64,000 bases of DNA. Source: Palsa-360 sp963710315 (GTDB taxonomy: Bacteria; Acidobacteriota; Terriglobia; Acidiferrales; UBA7541). The position numbers and the translations under genes are program-made. Location of the stretch: assembly GCA_963710315.1 (NCBI GenBank), contig CAVPZW010000007.1, positions 537,869 through 601,868 of the forward strand, read 5' to 3'. The notes under the pieces were generated by a model. That model ran no database searches. It saw only the letters and a program-made list of their open reading frames with translations, and was not told the DNA's origin. Numbering within the stretch: the first letter of the stretch is position 1; each line of letters opens with the position of its first letter. Of the stretch, positions 23,851 to 32,639 are shown one piece after another.

Positions 23851-25404
23851 ATGCCTTTGAATGCCGTAACTCCACTCAACCCGGCCTACTTTCTCGATCG
23901 CGCCGCGAAAATATTTTCAGAGCGCACGGCTGTGATCGACGGCCAGCGCCGCTTCACCTATCGCGAATTCGGGGAGCGTTCGCACAGTCTGGCCGGGCTG
24001 CTGCGAAGCGCGGGCGCCCGGCAAGGCGATCGCATCGCCGCGTTGTGCACGAATAGCCACGTGATGCTGGAGATGCACAACGGCGTGCCCATGGCGGGCT
24101 GCGCGCTTGTCCCCATGAATATTCGGCTCTCCTCTCAGGAGATGGCCTACATCCTGGAAAATTCCGGAGCGCGCATCCTGATTGCCACGCACGAATTTGC
24201 GGAGGCCGCGCAATCGCTTTCCTCCAAGGCAGGCGTGCGGCTCATCCTTGCGGGAGACGCATCCAGCGAGTACGAAGAATTGCTGAAATCCTCGGAGCCA
24301 TGTCCCACCGCGCCGATCGATGAAATGTCCCTCCTGGCGGTCAACTACACCAGCGGAAGCACGGGCCGCCCGAGAGGCGTGATGTACACGCATCGCGGAG
24401 CGTACCTGCAGGCGCTGGCCATGGCTTTTCATTCGCGGCTGGGCCTTGACAGCGCCTATCTCTGGACGCTTCCCATGTTTCATTGCAACGGCTGGTGTTT
24501 TACGTGGGCGGTCACGGCTGCGGGCGCGGCGCATATTTGCCAGCGGCAGATCGCTCCATCGGCAATCTGGGCGGCAATTTGCAGCGGCAGCGTCACTCAT
24601 CTTTGCGCCGCGCCCACCGTCCTGACCATGATCGCGGAAGCCGCAGCATCCTCCGGCGGCGGAAATCCTGGGCACGCGGTCCATGCGTTCACGGGAGGCG
24701 CGCCGCCCACTCCGGCGCTGCTTGCGAGACTGGCCGCCTTGAATCTACATGTCACGCATTTGTATGGTTTGACGGAAACGTATGGCCCGTCGGTGATCAA
24801 CGAATGGCAGCCGGAATGGTCTTCCAAGTCCGATAGCGAGAAGGCCAGGCTGAATGCGCGGCAAGGCGTCGGCAATGTGGTTACCAGGGATATTGCGGTG
24901 ATCGATGCCGCCGGCAAGGAAGTTCCAAGCGACGGTGAAACACTGGGCGAAATTGCAATCCGCGGCAACAACGTGACCATCGGCTATTACCAGGACGATG
25001 CGGCCACGCGCGCCGCCCGATCCGGCGGATGGTTTCGCACCGGCGATCTGGGCGTGCGCTTTCCGGACGGCTACATCGAGCTGCGCGACCGCGCCAAGGA
25101 CATCATCATCACCGGCGGAGAGAATGTCGCTTCCGTTGAAGTGGAAAAAGCCCTTGCCGAGCATCCCGCTGTTTTGGAGGCGGTCGTGGTGGGCCGCCCG
25201 GATGAACGCTGGGGCGAAATTCCCGTGGCCTTCGTGGTGCTGCGCCAGGGCATGTCCGCCACGATGGAAGAACTGATCGAATTTGTGTGTGGGAGGATTG
25301 CGCGTTTCAAGGCGCCGCGAGAGATTCGATTTGAAGAGCTTCCCAAAACTTCAACAGGAAAAATCCAGAAATATATTTTACGCCGGCGATTGAGCGGCGG
25401 GTAA
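23851..25404 (+). CDS. AMP-forming acyl-CoA synthetase
   Basis: A 517-residue ANL-superfamily enzyme that activates a carboxylic acid to its acyl-AMP and then acyl-CoA. The start at 23851 has GGAGAAGG directly upstream. Motifs in order: P-loop-like YTSGSTGRPRGVMYTHRG (about 167-184), LYGLTETYG (about 300), GWFRTGDLG (about 394), RDRAKDIIITGGENVASVEV (about 410) and the C-terminal lysine motif PKTSTGKIQKYILR. The full length suggests an active enzyme. The GENVAS form and overall look fit medium/long-chain or aromatic acid synthetases. It leads a likely catabolic set with the HpaB/AbfD-like flavoprotein and SDR, although a 230-base gap with an inverted repeat lies between. Confidence 0.92.
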   Translation: MPLNAVTPLNPAYFLDRAAKIFSERTAVIDGQRRFTYREFGERSHSLAGLLRSAGARQGDRIAALCTNSHVMLEMHNGVPMAGCALVPMNIRLSSQEMAYILENSGARILIATHEFAEAAQSLSSKAGVRLILAGDASSEYEELLKSSEPCPTAPIDEMSLLAVNYTSGSTGRPRGVMYTHRGAYLQALAMAFHSRLGLDSAYLWTLPMFHCNGWCFTWAVTAAGAAHICQRQIAPSAIWAAICSGSVTHLCAAPTVLTMIAEAAASSGGGNPGHAVHAFTGGAPPTPALLARLAALNLHVTHLYGLTETYGPSVINEWQPEWSSKSDSEKARLNARQGVGNVVTRDIAVIDAAGKEVPSDGETLGEIAIRGNNVTIGYYQDDAATRAARSGGWFRTGDLGVRFPDGYIELRDRAKDIIITGGENVASVEVEKALAEHPAVLEAVVVGRPDERWGEIPVAFVVLRQGMSATMEELIEFVCGRIARFKAPREIRFEELPKTSTGKIQKYILRRRLSGG

Positions 25405-25445
25405 GACAAGCTTCACACGCTGTGGAAAACATGCCCCACCCTTTT

Positions 25446-25523
25446 GTCATTCTGAGCGAAGCGAAGAATCTCTCCGCAGTTTGAGCCCGGAAAAAGAAAG
25501 AGAGATTCTTCGCTCAGAATGAC
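25446..25523. repeat. Inverted repeat of the GTCATTCTGAGCGAAGCGAA type
   Basis: The left arm GTCATTCTGAGCGAAGCGAA continues into AGAATCTCT; the right arm is a shortened complement ending CAGAATGAC. It lies 42 bases after the acyl-CoA synthetase stop. Confidence 0.85.
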
Positions 25524-25637
25524 AAAGTAAGTTACATATTCCCTGGCCCGTGAACGCAGTCCGACGGCTGTAAATTCGAGAAGGCGCGCGCCGCCGTCAT
25601 CTAGTAGAATCCGCATTCCTATTCCGGAGGCAATGAA

Positions 25638-27107
25638 ATGGCTTTACGAACTGCCGCAGAATTTCTCGCAGGGCTGCGCGATGCGCGCGAAGTGTACTAT
25701 CGCGGACAGCGCGTGCCGAACGTGGTGGACCACGCCGAGTTGGGCGTCGCCGCGCGGCATGCCGCCATCGATTTTGAAATGGCGGAAAATCCCAAGTTTC
25801 GCGAGCTGGCCGTGCACCGCGACGGCTCCGAAGAATATTCCGCCTACTATCGCGTGCCGCGCAACTCGCAGGATTTACTCTCGCGCTCGAAACTGATCGA
25901 AGCCGGAACGGCCGAAGGCGCGACGCTGGTGCTGCTCATCAAGGAAATTGGAACCGACGCACTGTTTGCTTTGAAGCGCGTGCTGGGCCGCAGCGGCGAC
26001 GCGCAAGGCATTCAGCACGTGGAAAACTTTTATCGCCATTGCAGGGATAAGGACTTGGCCCTTGCCGTTGCGCAAACCGACGTGAAGGGCGACCGCAGCA
26101 AGCGCCCCTCCGAGCAAAGCGATCCTGACATGTACGTGCGCGTGGTGGAAAAGCGCGCGGACGGCATCGTGGTGAGCGGCGCGAAAATCCACACCTCTTG
26201 CACGCCCTACGTGGACGAGGTGATCGTGCTGCCCAGCCGCTCCATGGGGCCGGGTGACGAGCCCTGGTCGCTGGCCTTCGCGGTTCCCACCGCAACGCCA
26301 GGCCTTCGCCTGTATGCCTCCGACTATCTGCACGGCACGGACGATCCCTTCACACGCCCCATTTCCACAAATCACAAGATGGTGGAAACTCTGACCGTAT
26401 TTGAAAATGTTTTCGTTCCGTGGGAGCGCGTTTTTTACGTGGATCGCCCGGACCTGGCCGGCGCAACCGCGCTGACCTTCGTGGAGTTCCATCGATTCAC
26501 CGCCGTCAGCTACAAACTTCCCCTGCTCGACGCCATGGTGGGCGCGGGAATCGCCATCGCCAAAGCGAACGGCATCGAGCGTGCCGGGCACGTGCGCGAC
26601 AAACTGACCTGGCTCGGCGGCTATGCAGAGACCGTGCGCGGGCTGACCGAACTGGCCGCGCTTCGCTGCAAAGTGGAAAACGGCGTGGCCTATCCCGACG
26701 TGTTCACCACCAACATGGCCAAGTGGACCTTCGCGCGCGAATTTCACCAGGCCATCGAAACCGTGCAGGACCTCGCCGGCGGATTACTGGTCACAGGCCC
26801 GGGCGGCATGGATTGGGACTCTCCGGAAGTTCGCCCGGTGCTGGATAAATATTTTCCCGGCGCGTGGCCCGCGGACCGCCGCATGGCCATCATGAATCTG
26901 ATCGGCGATCTGACCACGCGCCTGTATGGCGGGTATCAGGCGGTGCTCGCGGTGCACGCCGAGGGCTCGATAGAAGCGGAAAAAATGGCCATGTTCCGCG
27001 CGTACGATCCGTCGCGGTCCGTTGGCGCTGGCTATGCGCCTCGCGGGGCTGGAAGCAAATCCGGCAAAGAAATAATATTTCGAGGGGTGGAATTGTGGGC
27101 GCGCTAA
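25638..27107 (+). CDS. HpaB/AbfD-family flavoprotein (hydroxylase-like)
   Basis: A 489-residue protein of the family that includes FADH2-using 4-hydroxyphenylacetate 3-monooxygenase and 4-hydroxybutyryl-CoA dehydratase. Family marks are RTAAEFLAGLRDAREVYYRG at the N-terminus, TDVKGDRSKRPSEQSDPD (about 157-174), GIVVSGAKIHTS and VFENVFVPWERVF. The middle reads closer to the dehydratase branch, yet the dehydratase iron-sulfur cysteines (Cys99, Cys103, Cys299 in the clostridial enzyme, from memory) appear to be missing; the histidine in EFHRF remains. A monooxygenase or another acyl-CoA reaction is therefore more likely than dehydration. The frameshifted SDR overlaps its end by 13 bases, so they are co-translated. 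Confidence 0.83.
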   Translation: MALRTAAEFLAGLRDAREVYYRGQRVPNVVDHAELGVAARHAAIDFEMAENPKFRELAVHRDGSEEYSAYYRVPRNSQDLLSRSKLIEAGTAEGATLVLLIKEIGTDALFALKRVLGRSGDAQGIQHVENFYRHCRDKDLALAVAQTDVKGDRSKRPSEQSDPDMYVRVVEKRADGIVVSGAKIHTSCTPYVDEVIVLPSRSMGPGDEPWSLAFAVPTATPGLRLYASDYLHGTDDPFTRPISTNHKMVETLTVFENVFVPWERVFYVDRPDLAGATALTFVEFHRFTAVSYKLPLLDAMVGAGIAIAKANGIERAGHVRDKLTWLGGYAETVRGLTELAALRCKVENGVAYPDVFTTNMAKWTFAREFHQAIETVQDLAGGLLVTGPGGMDWDSPEVRPVLDKYFPGAWPADRRMAIMNLIGDLTTRLYGGYQAVLAVHAEGSIEAEKMAMFRAYDPSRSVGAGYAPRGAGSKSGKEIIFRGVELWAR

Positions 27108-27854
27108 ACGGAAAAGTTGCCGATCGTCACCGGAGCGAGCCGCGGCATTGGACGCGCCATCGCGGAAGTTTTTGTGCGCGAAGGCGCGCACGTGGTGATC
27201 TGCGGGCGCAAGCAGGAGACGCTCGGATCAAGCTGGCCCGCGAAATCGGATCGGCCGTGAAGGCAATCGCATGCCATGTTGGCCGCGCTGGATCAGATCG
27301 AAAACATGGTGGCGACCACGGCGCGCGAATTCGGCCGCGGTCGACATTTTGGTGAACAACGCCGCAACCAATATTTCCTTCGGGCCGTGCCTGGAGATTG
27401 ACGAAGGGCAATTCGACAAGATGGTGGAGATCAACTTGAAGAGCGCCTTCCGCCTGATCAAGGCCGTGGCCCCCGGAATGTGCGAGCGCGGCAGCGGATC
27501 GATCGTCAACATCGCTTCCATCGCCGGGCTTCGCCCGCAACTGCACAGCCTGCTTTACAGCATGACCAAGGCCGCGCTCATCATGATGACGCAATCCTAC
27601 GCGCTCGAACTGGGGCCAAAAGGCGTGCGCGTAAATGCAATCGCCCCTGGCTTAATTCAGACAACCCTCAGCGAATATTACTGGAAGGATGAAACGCACG
27701 CGCGAAGAGCGTCCTGGCCGATCAGCCCATCCAGCGCATCGGGCAGCCATCCGACGTCGCGGAGATTGCGCTGCTGCTGGCCAGCGACCGAGGCTCCTAC
27801 ATTACCGGGCAGACTCTCACCGTCGATGGCGGCTTCCTGCTTCCCGGACTTTGA
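27095..27854 (+). pseudogene. Short-chain dehydrogenase/reductase, frameshifted
   Basis: A gene of about 250 codons with several frame changes (about 27120, 27220, 27275, 27340 and 27705). Pieced together it reads as a classical SDR: cofactor motif VTGASRGIGRAIAEVF, VDILVNNAATN, catalytic Ser in NIASIAG, Tyr and Lys in YSMTKAAL, and the C-terminal GSYITGQTLTVDGG. It would oxidise or reduce a hydroxyl or keto group with NAD(P)H. The GTG start at 27095 overlaps the flavoprotein gene and has CGAGGGG upstream. Most breaks disappear on removing one duplicated base; the break near 27705 does not fit that rule. Error or decay cannot be told apart here. Confidence 0.82.
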
Positions 27855-27930
27855 TCCTGGATACGTTAAACAAGCGGCGTAAAAGGAAAATTATTTTGAC
27901 GTTCCGAGCGGAGCGAGGAATCTCTCCTCA

Positions 27931-28028
27931 GGTTTTCTCCTCTCTTCTCTGTGTCCTCTATGTTGAATTTTTTTCGTCACGCCGGAAAAGCCTTAACACA
28001 GAGGACACAGAGAAAAGAGGAGAAAACC
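27931..28028. repeat. 29-bp inverted repeat containing TCTCTGTGTCCTCT
   Basis: The arms 27931-27959 and 28000-28028 are complementary with one mismatch. A partial GAGCGGAGCGAGGAATCTCT unit precedes it at about 27905. It lies between the SDR and cytochrome c' genes, which are convergent. Confidence 0.85.
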
Positions 28029-28065
28029 GAGGGCACGGAGAGATCGGCTTTCCATAGCGCAAAAT

Positions 28066-28467
28066 CTACTGCGGCTTGTACTTGTTGTGGCAGGCTTCAC
28101 ATGTATCGAGAATGTCGCCGCCAACGTCGCCCAACTTGTCGGCGTCCTTGGCGTTGGCCGCCTTGAATGCCGCCGCGCCCGCGTCCACCATCGCTTTTGC
28201 ATCCTTCATCCACTCCCCATTGTCCTTGGAGCGCCCCGCCATCATCAACAGGTTTCCGGATTCGGCGAGGATCAGTGCGCTGTTCTGCACGGCGGCCCAT
28301 TCCTTATCGGTTTTCGGGGCCTGGTTAGGAACGGCGAAGATCACATCGGACGAAGGGATCACCATGGCCCGCATGATTTGAAGCGTTGTGCCCACAGGTT
28401 GATACGTGGGCGCCTGGGCCATTGCCGCGCTAGCAAGCAAGAGAATCATTACAACAGTCGTTCGCAT
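28066..28467 (-). CDS. Cytochrome c'/c556-like protein
   Basis: A 133-residue periplasmic protein with a signal peptide (MRTTVVMILLLASAAMAQA). The single haem motif CEACH lies at the extreme C-terminus (about 124-128), followed by NKYKPQ. That placement and the all-helical pattern define class II cytochromes (c' and c556). Family members bind NO or carry electrons. The conserved lysine after CxxCH is in NKYK. Two tandem CRP/FNR-like palindromes begin 72 bases upstream of its start, so anaerobic, NO or carbon-state control is plausible. It is followed by no gene on its own strand for about 1 kb. Confidence 0.88.
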   Translation of the reverse strand: MRTTVVMILLLASAAMAQAPTYQPVGTTLQIMRAMVIPSSDVIFAVPNQAPKTDKEWAAVQNSALILAESGNLLMMAGRSKDNGEWMKDAKAMVDAGAAAFKAANAKDADKLGDVGGDILDTCEACHNKYKPQ

Positions 28468-28538
28468 CAGTGCTCCTCATGGATCAAGATATGCCTTCGC
28501 GTGCGCAAGGCAACATAACGGTGCGTCTCACACGGGTC

Positions 28539-28576
28539 TGTGACCAGCGTCACAATACGCTGTAACGGGAGTCACA
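28539..28576. promoter_or_regulatory. Two CRP/FNR-like palindromes, 22 bp apart
   Basis: TGTGACCAGCGTCACA at 28539-28554 is a perfect palindrome in its arms (TGTGAC, N4, GTCACA). TGTAACGGGAGTCACA at 28561-28576 differs by one base. The spacing is exactly 22 bases. A further in-phase half-site (CTCACA) ends at 28532. They lie 72-109 bases upstream of the cytochrome c' start and just past the multicopper oxidase stop. Confidence 0.7.
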
Positions 28577-28586
28577 TGGAGGCGCC

Positions 28587-30029
28587 CTATTTATAGCGAA
28601 CCAGCCGCATCATGCCGCCTGTCATGTGATACAGGTTGTGGCAATGGAAGAGCCATGTCCCGCTGTTATTCGCCATGAAATCAAATTCCACCCGCTTGGA
28701 GTGAGTCCAAACGATGGTGGTGTCCTTCATTACATTGCCCACGCGAAAAAAATGTCCATGAAGGTGCATGGGATGGGGCATGGCGCTGGCATTCTCCATT
28801 CGAACGCGTACGGTTTCTCCCTGGTGGACCTCCATGGGATCGGCGTTGGGGTATGCCTGGCCGTTTATGGTCCATTCCTGGGTCATCATTCCTGCCGGAC
28901 TCATCATTCCGCCAGGTTTTAATGCCCCACCCGTCAGCAAAAAATTGAAAGTGCGGCTGGGCTTTTGGGCTGGGGGCAGGTCCAATCCGCGAAGGTCATC
29001 GACATTCAACGAATGCCCCCCCGTCAAACCTTCGGGCAAAACGCCCGCGCGGGGCTGCGTTTCGTTGGTGTCCGTATAGCGCAGCACGGCGCGCGCCGGC
29101 GGCAGATCGTTATCGGGAGATGCGGCGATCGGCCATGCCCCTGAGTTCTTGGCTTCTACCAGGACGTCGTAACGCTCGCCCGGCCCAAGTGACAGCGAGT
29201 CAACACGCAGCGGCTCCACGGGCCTTCCGTCTGTATGCGTGACGAGTAAGGGATGGCCGCCAATGGCAAAGCGGTAGATCGTCGCGCCGGAAAGATTGAT
29301 GATGCGCAGGCGAACCCGCTCTCCGGTCTTGACGCTAAAAATAGCGGGAGCCTCGGGTGGGCGTCCGTTGATGAGCAATGCGAAGTAGGGAGGGGTCAGC
29401 ATCCCCGCCATTCCCCTGCCGGCGTTCATGGGCCTGCCAAGGGGCATGGGTACCCCTGCTAGAACGTCATTCAAGGACAGCGTGTATTCCCGGTCGTATT
29501 CGACGTGCGGTTTCTTCTCTTCCACAACTAACGGACCAACCAGGCCGCGCTCCGGTTGCAGGCCGAAATGCGAATGGTAGAGATAACTTCCGGCAGGGGC
29601 CGCGTCGAATTCATAGACGAACGTGCCGCCGGGAGAGATTGCGGGTTGCGTGATGTCAGGGACGCCGTCCATGGCATTGCGCAGAGGGATGCCGTGCCAG
29701 TGAATGGTTGTGCCTTCAGGGAGGTTATTTTTTACCGTCAGGCGCAGCCGCTCTCCTTCTTTTGCGCGGATCTCCGGCCCGGGAAACTGGCCGTTGTACA
29801 GCCACTTCTCGAAGATACCGTGAGCGGGAATTTCAAGCTGAGTTGGCTCCAGATCCAGGGTAAATTCGCGCAGCGCTCCGCCCCGCTCCAGCGGACCATC
29901 GAGAGGCTTGGAATTGGATCCTTCTTGTGATTTGACCTGAATGCCACGCGTGTACGAAGAAAGCCGGGAGCCCAATGCCAGGGCCCCGAAATTCGAAAAT
30001 GCGGTTCGAATGAAGGTTCGACGGTCCAT
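28587..30029 (-). CDS. Multicopper oxidase, Tat-exported
   Basis: A 480-residue three-cupredoxin-domain oxidase. The N-terminus MDRRTFIRTAF carries a twin-arginine type motif. All four copper-binding segments are present: HWHG (about residue 105), HSHF (about 149), HPMHLHGH (about 418) and HCHNLYHMTGGM near the end, giving type 1, 2 and 3 sites. Such enzymes oxidise Cu(I), Fe(II) or phenols and reduce O2 to water; the Met-rich stretch PGGMMSPAGMMTQEW before the last domain resembles the copper-handling CueO/CopA group. Two DUF6644-like genes lie upstream on the same strand with a hairpin between. Copper or iron detoxification is the likeliest role. Confidence 0.92.
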   Translation of the reverse strand: MDRRTFIRTAFSNFGALALGSRLSSYTRGIQVKSQEGSNSKPLDGPLERGGALREFTLDLEPTQLEIPAHGIFEKWLYNGQFPGPEIRAKEGERLRLTVKNNLPEGTTIHWHGIPLRNAMDGVPDITQPAISPGGTFVYEFDAAPAGSYLYHSHFGLQPERGLVGPLVVEEKKPHVEYDREYTLSLNDVLAGVPMPLGRPMNAGRGMAGMLTPPYFALLINGRPPEAPAIFSVKTGERVRLRIINLSGATIYRFAIGGHPLLVTHTDGRPVEPLRVDSLSLGPGERYDVLVEAKNSGAWPIAASPDNDLPPARAVLRYTDTNETQPRAGVLPEGLTGGHSLNVDDLRGLDLPPAQKPSRTFNFLLTGGALKPGGMMSPAGMMTQEWTINGQAYPNADPMEVHQGETVRVRMENASAMPHPMHLHGHFFRVGNVMKDTTIVWTHSKRVEFDFMANNSGTWLFHCHNLYHMTGGMMRLVRYK

Positions 30030-30070
30030 GCGTTACTTAGGGGATCCTTACCCCGCGGACTCATGGAACC

Positions 30071-30120
30071 GCCGCCGTTCCGCCACACTCGAAAAATGGA
30101 AGGTGTGGCGGAAGGGCGGC
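30071..30120. terminator. Strong hairpin between DUF6644-like and multicopper oxidase genes
   Basis: An 18-bp stem with one mismatch (GCCGCC-TTCCGCCACAC type arms at 30071-30088 and 30103-30120) and a 14-base loop. There is no T-run on the minus strand, so it could be an attenuator or RNA stabiliser rather than a classical terminator. Confidence 0.5.
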
Positions 30121-30157
30121 GCAAATTCGCGTCAAATTGTACTAAATTCCGCCCCAA

Positions 30158-30646
30158 CTAAAAGAATGCAATCCAGCGGCCCATGGCCACAATCCCGAAC
30201 CATAGCAGAATCGAGAATGCCCCGGCAAACTTGGCTCCGAACGGAGTGGCGCCCTTCTCCCACTTGTCCACGCTGCGATAGGCGGTAAAGTGAAAGAACA
30301 GGGCGTTCACACCTGCCAGAGCGATCAGCAGCATCTTCCAGCGGAAGCCGGTGTTGGTGTAGCAGCGGCTGGCCTCAGACACGAACATTAGCACGCCTGT
30401 TACAAGCATCAGGGCGAATCCGTACAAAGCCCAGCGCAGCGTCCCGCCCGCGACGCTCGAAACGGTGTCATTCTTTAGCGAGAGGCCCATCAGCCGCAAA
30501 TCCAGAATGGACGTCGCGCCAACAACCGTGACGATTCCAAACATGTGAATACTTTCAATCGCCGGGAATATCCACGCGGACTGCGCGATGGTGCTTCCCA
30601 CGGATGTGGCTTCCAACCAGTGACACAGTGCAAGCATGTCTGGCAT
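30158..30646 (-). CDS. DUF6644-like four-helix membrane protein, copy 2
   Basis: A 162-residue protein with about four membrane helices, starting MPDMLALCHWLEATSVGSTI. AGGAG lies about 9 bases upstream of the start. It has the VVGATSILDLRLMGLSL motif after helix 1 and ends LLWFGIVAMGRWIAFF. Similarity to copies at 2054 and 30754 is clear throughout. The histidine in MFGIVT-adjacent helix 1 (ESIHMFG) and in FHFTAYRS is shared with the other copies, which could suit haem or metal binding, but that is conjecture. It probably shares a transcript with copy 3 and the multicopper oxidase. Confidence 0.83.
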   Translation of the reverse strand: MPDMLALCHWLEATSVGSTIAQSAWIFPAIESIHMFGIVTVVGATSILDLRLMGLSLKNDTVSSVAGGTLRWALYGFALMLVTGVLMFVSEASRCYTNTGFRWKMLLIALAGVNALFFHFTAYRSVDKWEKGATPFGAKFAGAFSILLWFGIVAMGRWIAFF

Positions 30647-30753
30647 TTCGATAATCTCCTTTTCATTGCAAAGTAGCTGCCGTCGGACGCATTCCCATTG
30701 CCTCGCGCTTGGTTCGCCCAGTTCGTCGCGCGCATACGCGGAGATCGAAAACG

Positions 30754-31254
30754 CTATTCACGAGCGCCGGTATAGCCGATCACTCTGGACATGGCCACAA
30801 TTCCGAACCACAGAAGGATGGAGATCACGGCGCTCCACTTCATGGCGGAGGGCGTGCGGCCCGGCTCCTGCCACTTCCCTTCGTTCCCCTTAATGGACTT
30901 GTCCAGCATGAAGATATTCAGCCCGGCGAGAACAACCATGGCAATCTTCACGCGGAATGCGGTGTTCGTGTACATATCCACCGCTTGCGCCGCGAACACC
31001 AGAAACCCGGTGATCAGATTGCCGGCCAACCCTGCCTGAGCCCAGCGCACCGTCAGGTGAGCGACGCTGGAAACAGAACGGCTTTGGAGCCCCAGGCCCA
31101 ACACGCGCAGGTCCAGCACCGAGGTCGCCGTCACCATGATTACGAATCCAAAAATATGCAGCGTGTAGAGCGCGGGATATAGGTTGAGAGATTCTCGAAT
31201 CCCGGTCGCCCATGAAGTCAACTGCAACCACTGGCACAGTTCATAAAGGTGCAT
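30754..31254 (-). CDS. DUF6644-like four-helix membrane protein, copy 3
   Basis: A 166-residue protein with about four membrane helices, starting MHLYELCQWLQLTSWATGI, with GGAG 5 bases upstream. It shares with the other copies a helix-1 histidine (LYTLHIFGFV), the motif ATSVLDLRVLGL and the ending LLWFGIVAMSRVIGY. It is the first gene of the minus-strand run that continues into copy 2 and the multicopper oxidase. It diverges from the DUF6152-like gene, and the shared 300-base intergenic region holds three phased CRP/FNR-like sites. Confidence 0.83.
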   Translation of the reverse strand: MHLYELCQWLQLTSWATGIRESLNLYPALYTLHIFGFVIMVTATSVLDLRVLGLGLQSRSVSSVAHLTVRWAQAGLAGNLITGFLVFAAQAVDMYTNTAFRVKIAMVVLAGLNIFMLDKSIKGNEGKWQEPGRTPSAMKWSAVISILLWFGIVAMSRVIGYTGARE

Positions 31255-31421
31255 GAAGTCTCCTTTCCCCTTTGTGCAAGATGAACGCTTGGCGCATTTT
31301 TGGCGCTATTGAAGGTGTGGCCGCCATGCACAGCCCTAAGATAAATGGTAAATGGGCCAGCCCATGCCAAGCGGATACTCAAAACATGGGTGATACCTTG
31401 CCCTCGTCCGCCACGGAAATA

Positions 31422-31481
31422 TGTGACTCTGGGCACATCTATATGTGACATACATCACCTTAAGGTGAGACTTACATCACA
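31422..31481. promoter_or_regulatory. Three CRP/FNR-like palindromes at 22-bp intervals
   Basis: TGTGACTCTGGGCACA at 31422, TGTGACATACATCACC at 31444 and TGAGACTTACATCACA at 31466, each 16 bases with start-to-start spacing of exactly 22. The last ends 75 bases before the DUF6152-like start, and the first is 168 bases upstream of DUF6644-like copy 3. The rest of 31255-31555 contains no gene. Confidence 0.7.
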
Positions 31482-31555
31482 GCATCTTTTCGATAGGAGG
31501 GCGAGCATTACACTAGAGTGGTCCTGCAGTTCAAGTTTCCTGGAGGAGGGGCGGA

Positions 31556-31936
31556 ATGAAACGGAAAGCAGTTTATCTCTTGCTTGTTGCGTTGAGTTTG
31601 GTGGCGATATCGATTCCCGTGTTTGCTCATCACGGAACTGCGGCGTACGACCTGTCCAAGACGGTCACCGTCAAGGGCAAGGTTACGAAGTTCAGTTTCA
31701 TCAATCCGCATTGCCAGGTGTACTTCGACGTGACCAACGAAAAGGGCGTCGCGGAACCGTGGCAGGCGGAATTGACCAGCCCGAACCATCTGATGCGCAG
31801 CGGATGGACGAAAGACACCTTGAAGGCCGGGGACGATGTCACCATCACGGGATATCGCACCAAGGACGGCACGAATTCGATCTGGATTGGAAAGATCATG
31901 CTTAAGGATGAGGAACTGAAGCTCGGAACCGATTAG
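31556..31936 (+). CDS. DUF6152-like secreted protein
   Basis: A 126-residue exported protein with a signal peptide (MKRKAVYLLLVALSLVAISI, cleavage after VFA) and GGAGGAGGGG just upstream of the ATG. The mature protein opens HHGTAAYDLSKTVTVKGKVT and contains FINPHCQVYFDV and SPNHLMRSGWTKDTLKAGDD, a pattern I recall as Pfam DUF6152. It is a small beta-rich domain of unknown function, often seen in Acidobacteriota and proteobacteria near redox proteins. The two N-terminal histidines plus NPHC could bind a metal. It heads a plus-strand run with the DUF1858-DUF2249 and cupredoxin-like genes. Confidence 0.83.
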   Translation: MKRKAVYLLLVALSLVAISIPVFAHHGTAAYDLSKTVTVKGKVTKFSFINPHCQVYFDVTNEKGVAEPWQAELTSPNHLMRSGWTKDTLKAGDDVTITGYRTKDGTNSIWIGKIMLKDEELKLGTD

Positions 31937-32056
31937 CGGCCATTCCAGGGGCCGGGAAGGGGTATTGGCAGTAAGTTTCCGCGATTGTGTTTGTGTGTGA
32001 TGTGGACCTGAGGAACGGCATGTGGTCCACAACACACGCTTGGTATTTTGGGGGCC

Positions 32057-32614
32057 ATGATGGCAGAGAAGGAAATCAGTGAAGTTGGACTCCAGATCAT
32101 GCCATCAACCAAGGTCGCGGACCTGCTCAGCCAATACCCCGCTCTTGAGGACGTGTTGATCGGACTCGCTCCTCCCTTCCAGAAGCTGAAAAACCCGATT
32201 CTTCGAAAGACCGTGGGCAGAGTTGCTTCTCTTCAGCAAGTGGCCGCCGTGGGACACATGCCTGTTCACGAACTTGTGAACCACTTGCGAGCGGCGGTGG
32301 GACAGCCGGACTTGGTTTCCGAAGAGTCCTATAGCGACACAGCTTCCTACTTTCAGCCCCGCCCGGATTGGTTCGACGCCGCCAGGATCGTGGCGACCAT
32401 CGAAGAAAAAACCTCCGATCCGGACAAGATGCCGGTAGTTTCCATTCTCCAGCGAATAGCCAAGCTTCAACCTGGAGAAATATTGGAGTTGGTTACCACC
32501 TTCCTTCCTGCTCCGGGGATCGATATCCTCAGGAACAAGAACCTAAGGGTATGGTCAACGGAAGACGAATCAAAGCTGATCCGAACCTACGTATCGAAGG
32601 CGAGTCCATCTTGA
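32057..32614 (+). CDS. DUF1858-DUF2249 two-domain protein
   Basis: About 185 residues, cytoplasmic. The N-terminal part (about 10-75, STKVADLLSQYPALEDVLIG) matches DUF1858, a helical domain also found in ScdA/RIC-type repair proteins. The C-terminal part (about 110-180, LQRIAKLQPGEILELVTTF then LRVWSTEDES) matches DUF2249. Both domains recur near nitrite/NO-reduction and iron-sulfur repair genes, which suggests a role in nitrogen-oxide or metal-centre stress; this is inference. The start at 32057 is preferred over 32060, and a GGGGG run just upstream is the only ribosome-site candidate. Confidence 0.8.
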   Translation: MMAEKEISEVGLQIMPSTKVADLLSQYPALEDVLIGLAPPFQKLKNPILRKTVGRVASLQQVAAVGHMPVHELVNHLRAAVGQPDLVSEESYSDTASYFQPRPDWFDAARIVATIEEKTSDPDKMPVVSILQRIAKLQPGEILELVTTFLPAPGIDILRNKNLRVWSTEDESKLIRTYVSKASPS

Positions 32615-32639
32615 AGCAATCTTGTTTTCTGGAGACCAT

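Noticed and set aside
28587..30029. Copper nitrite reductase (NirK) considered for the oxidase gene
   Set aside because: It has the full set of four copper segments of a three-domain multicopper oxidase, including the HCHxxxHxxxxM end.
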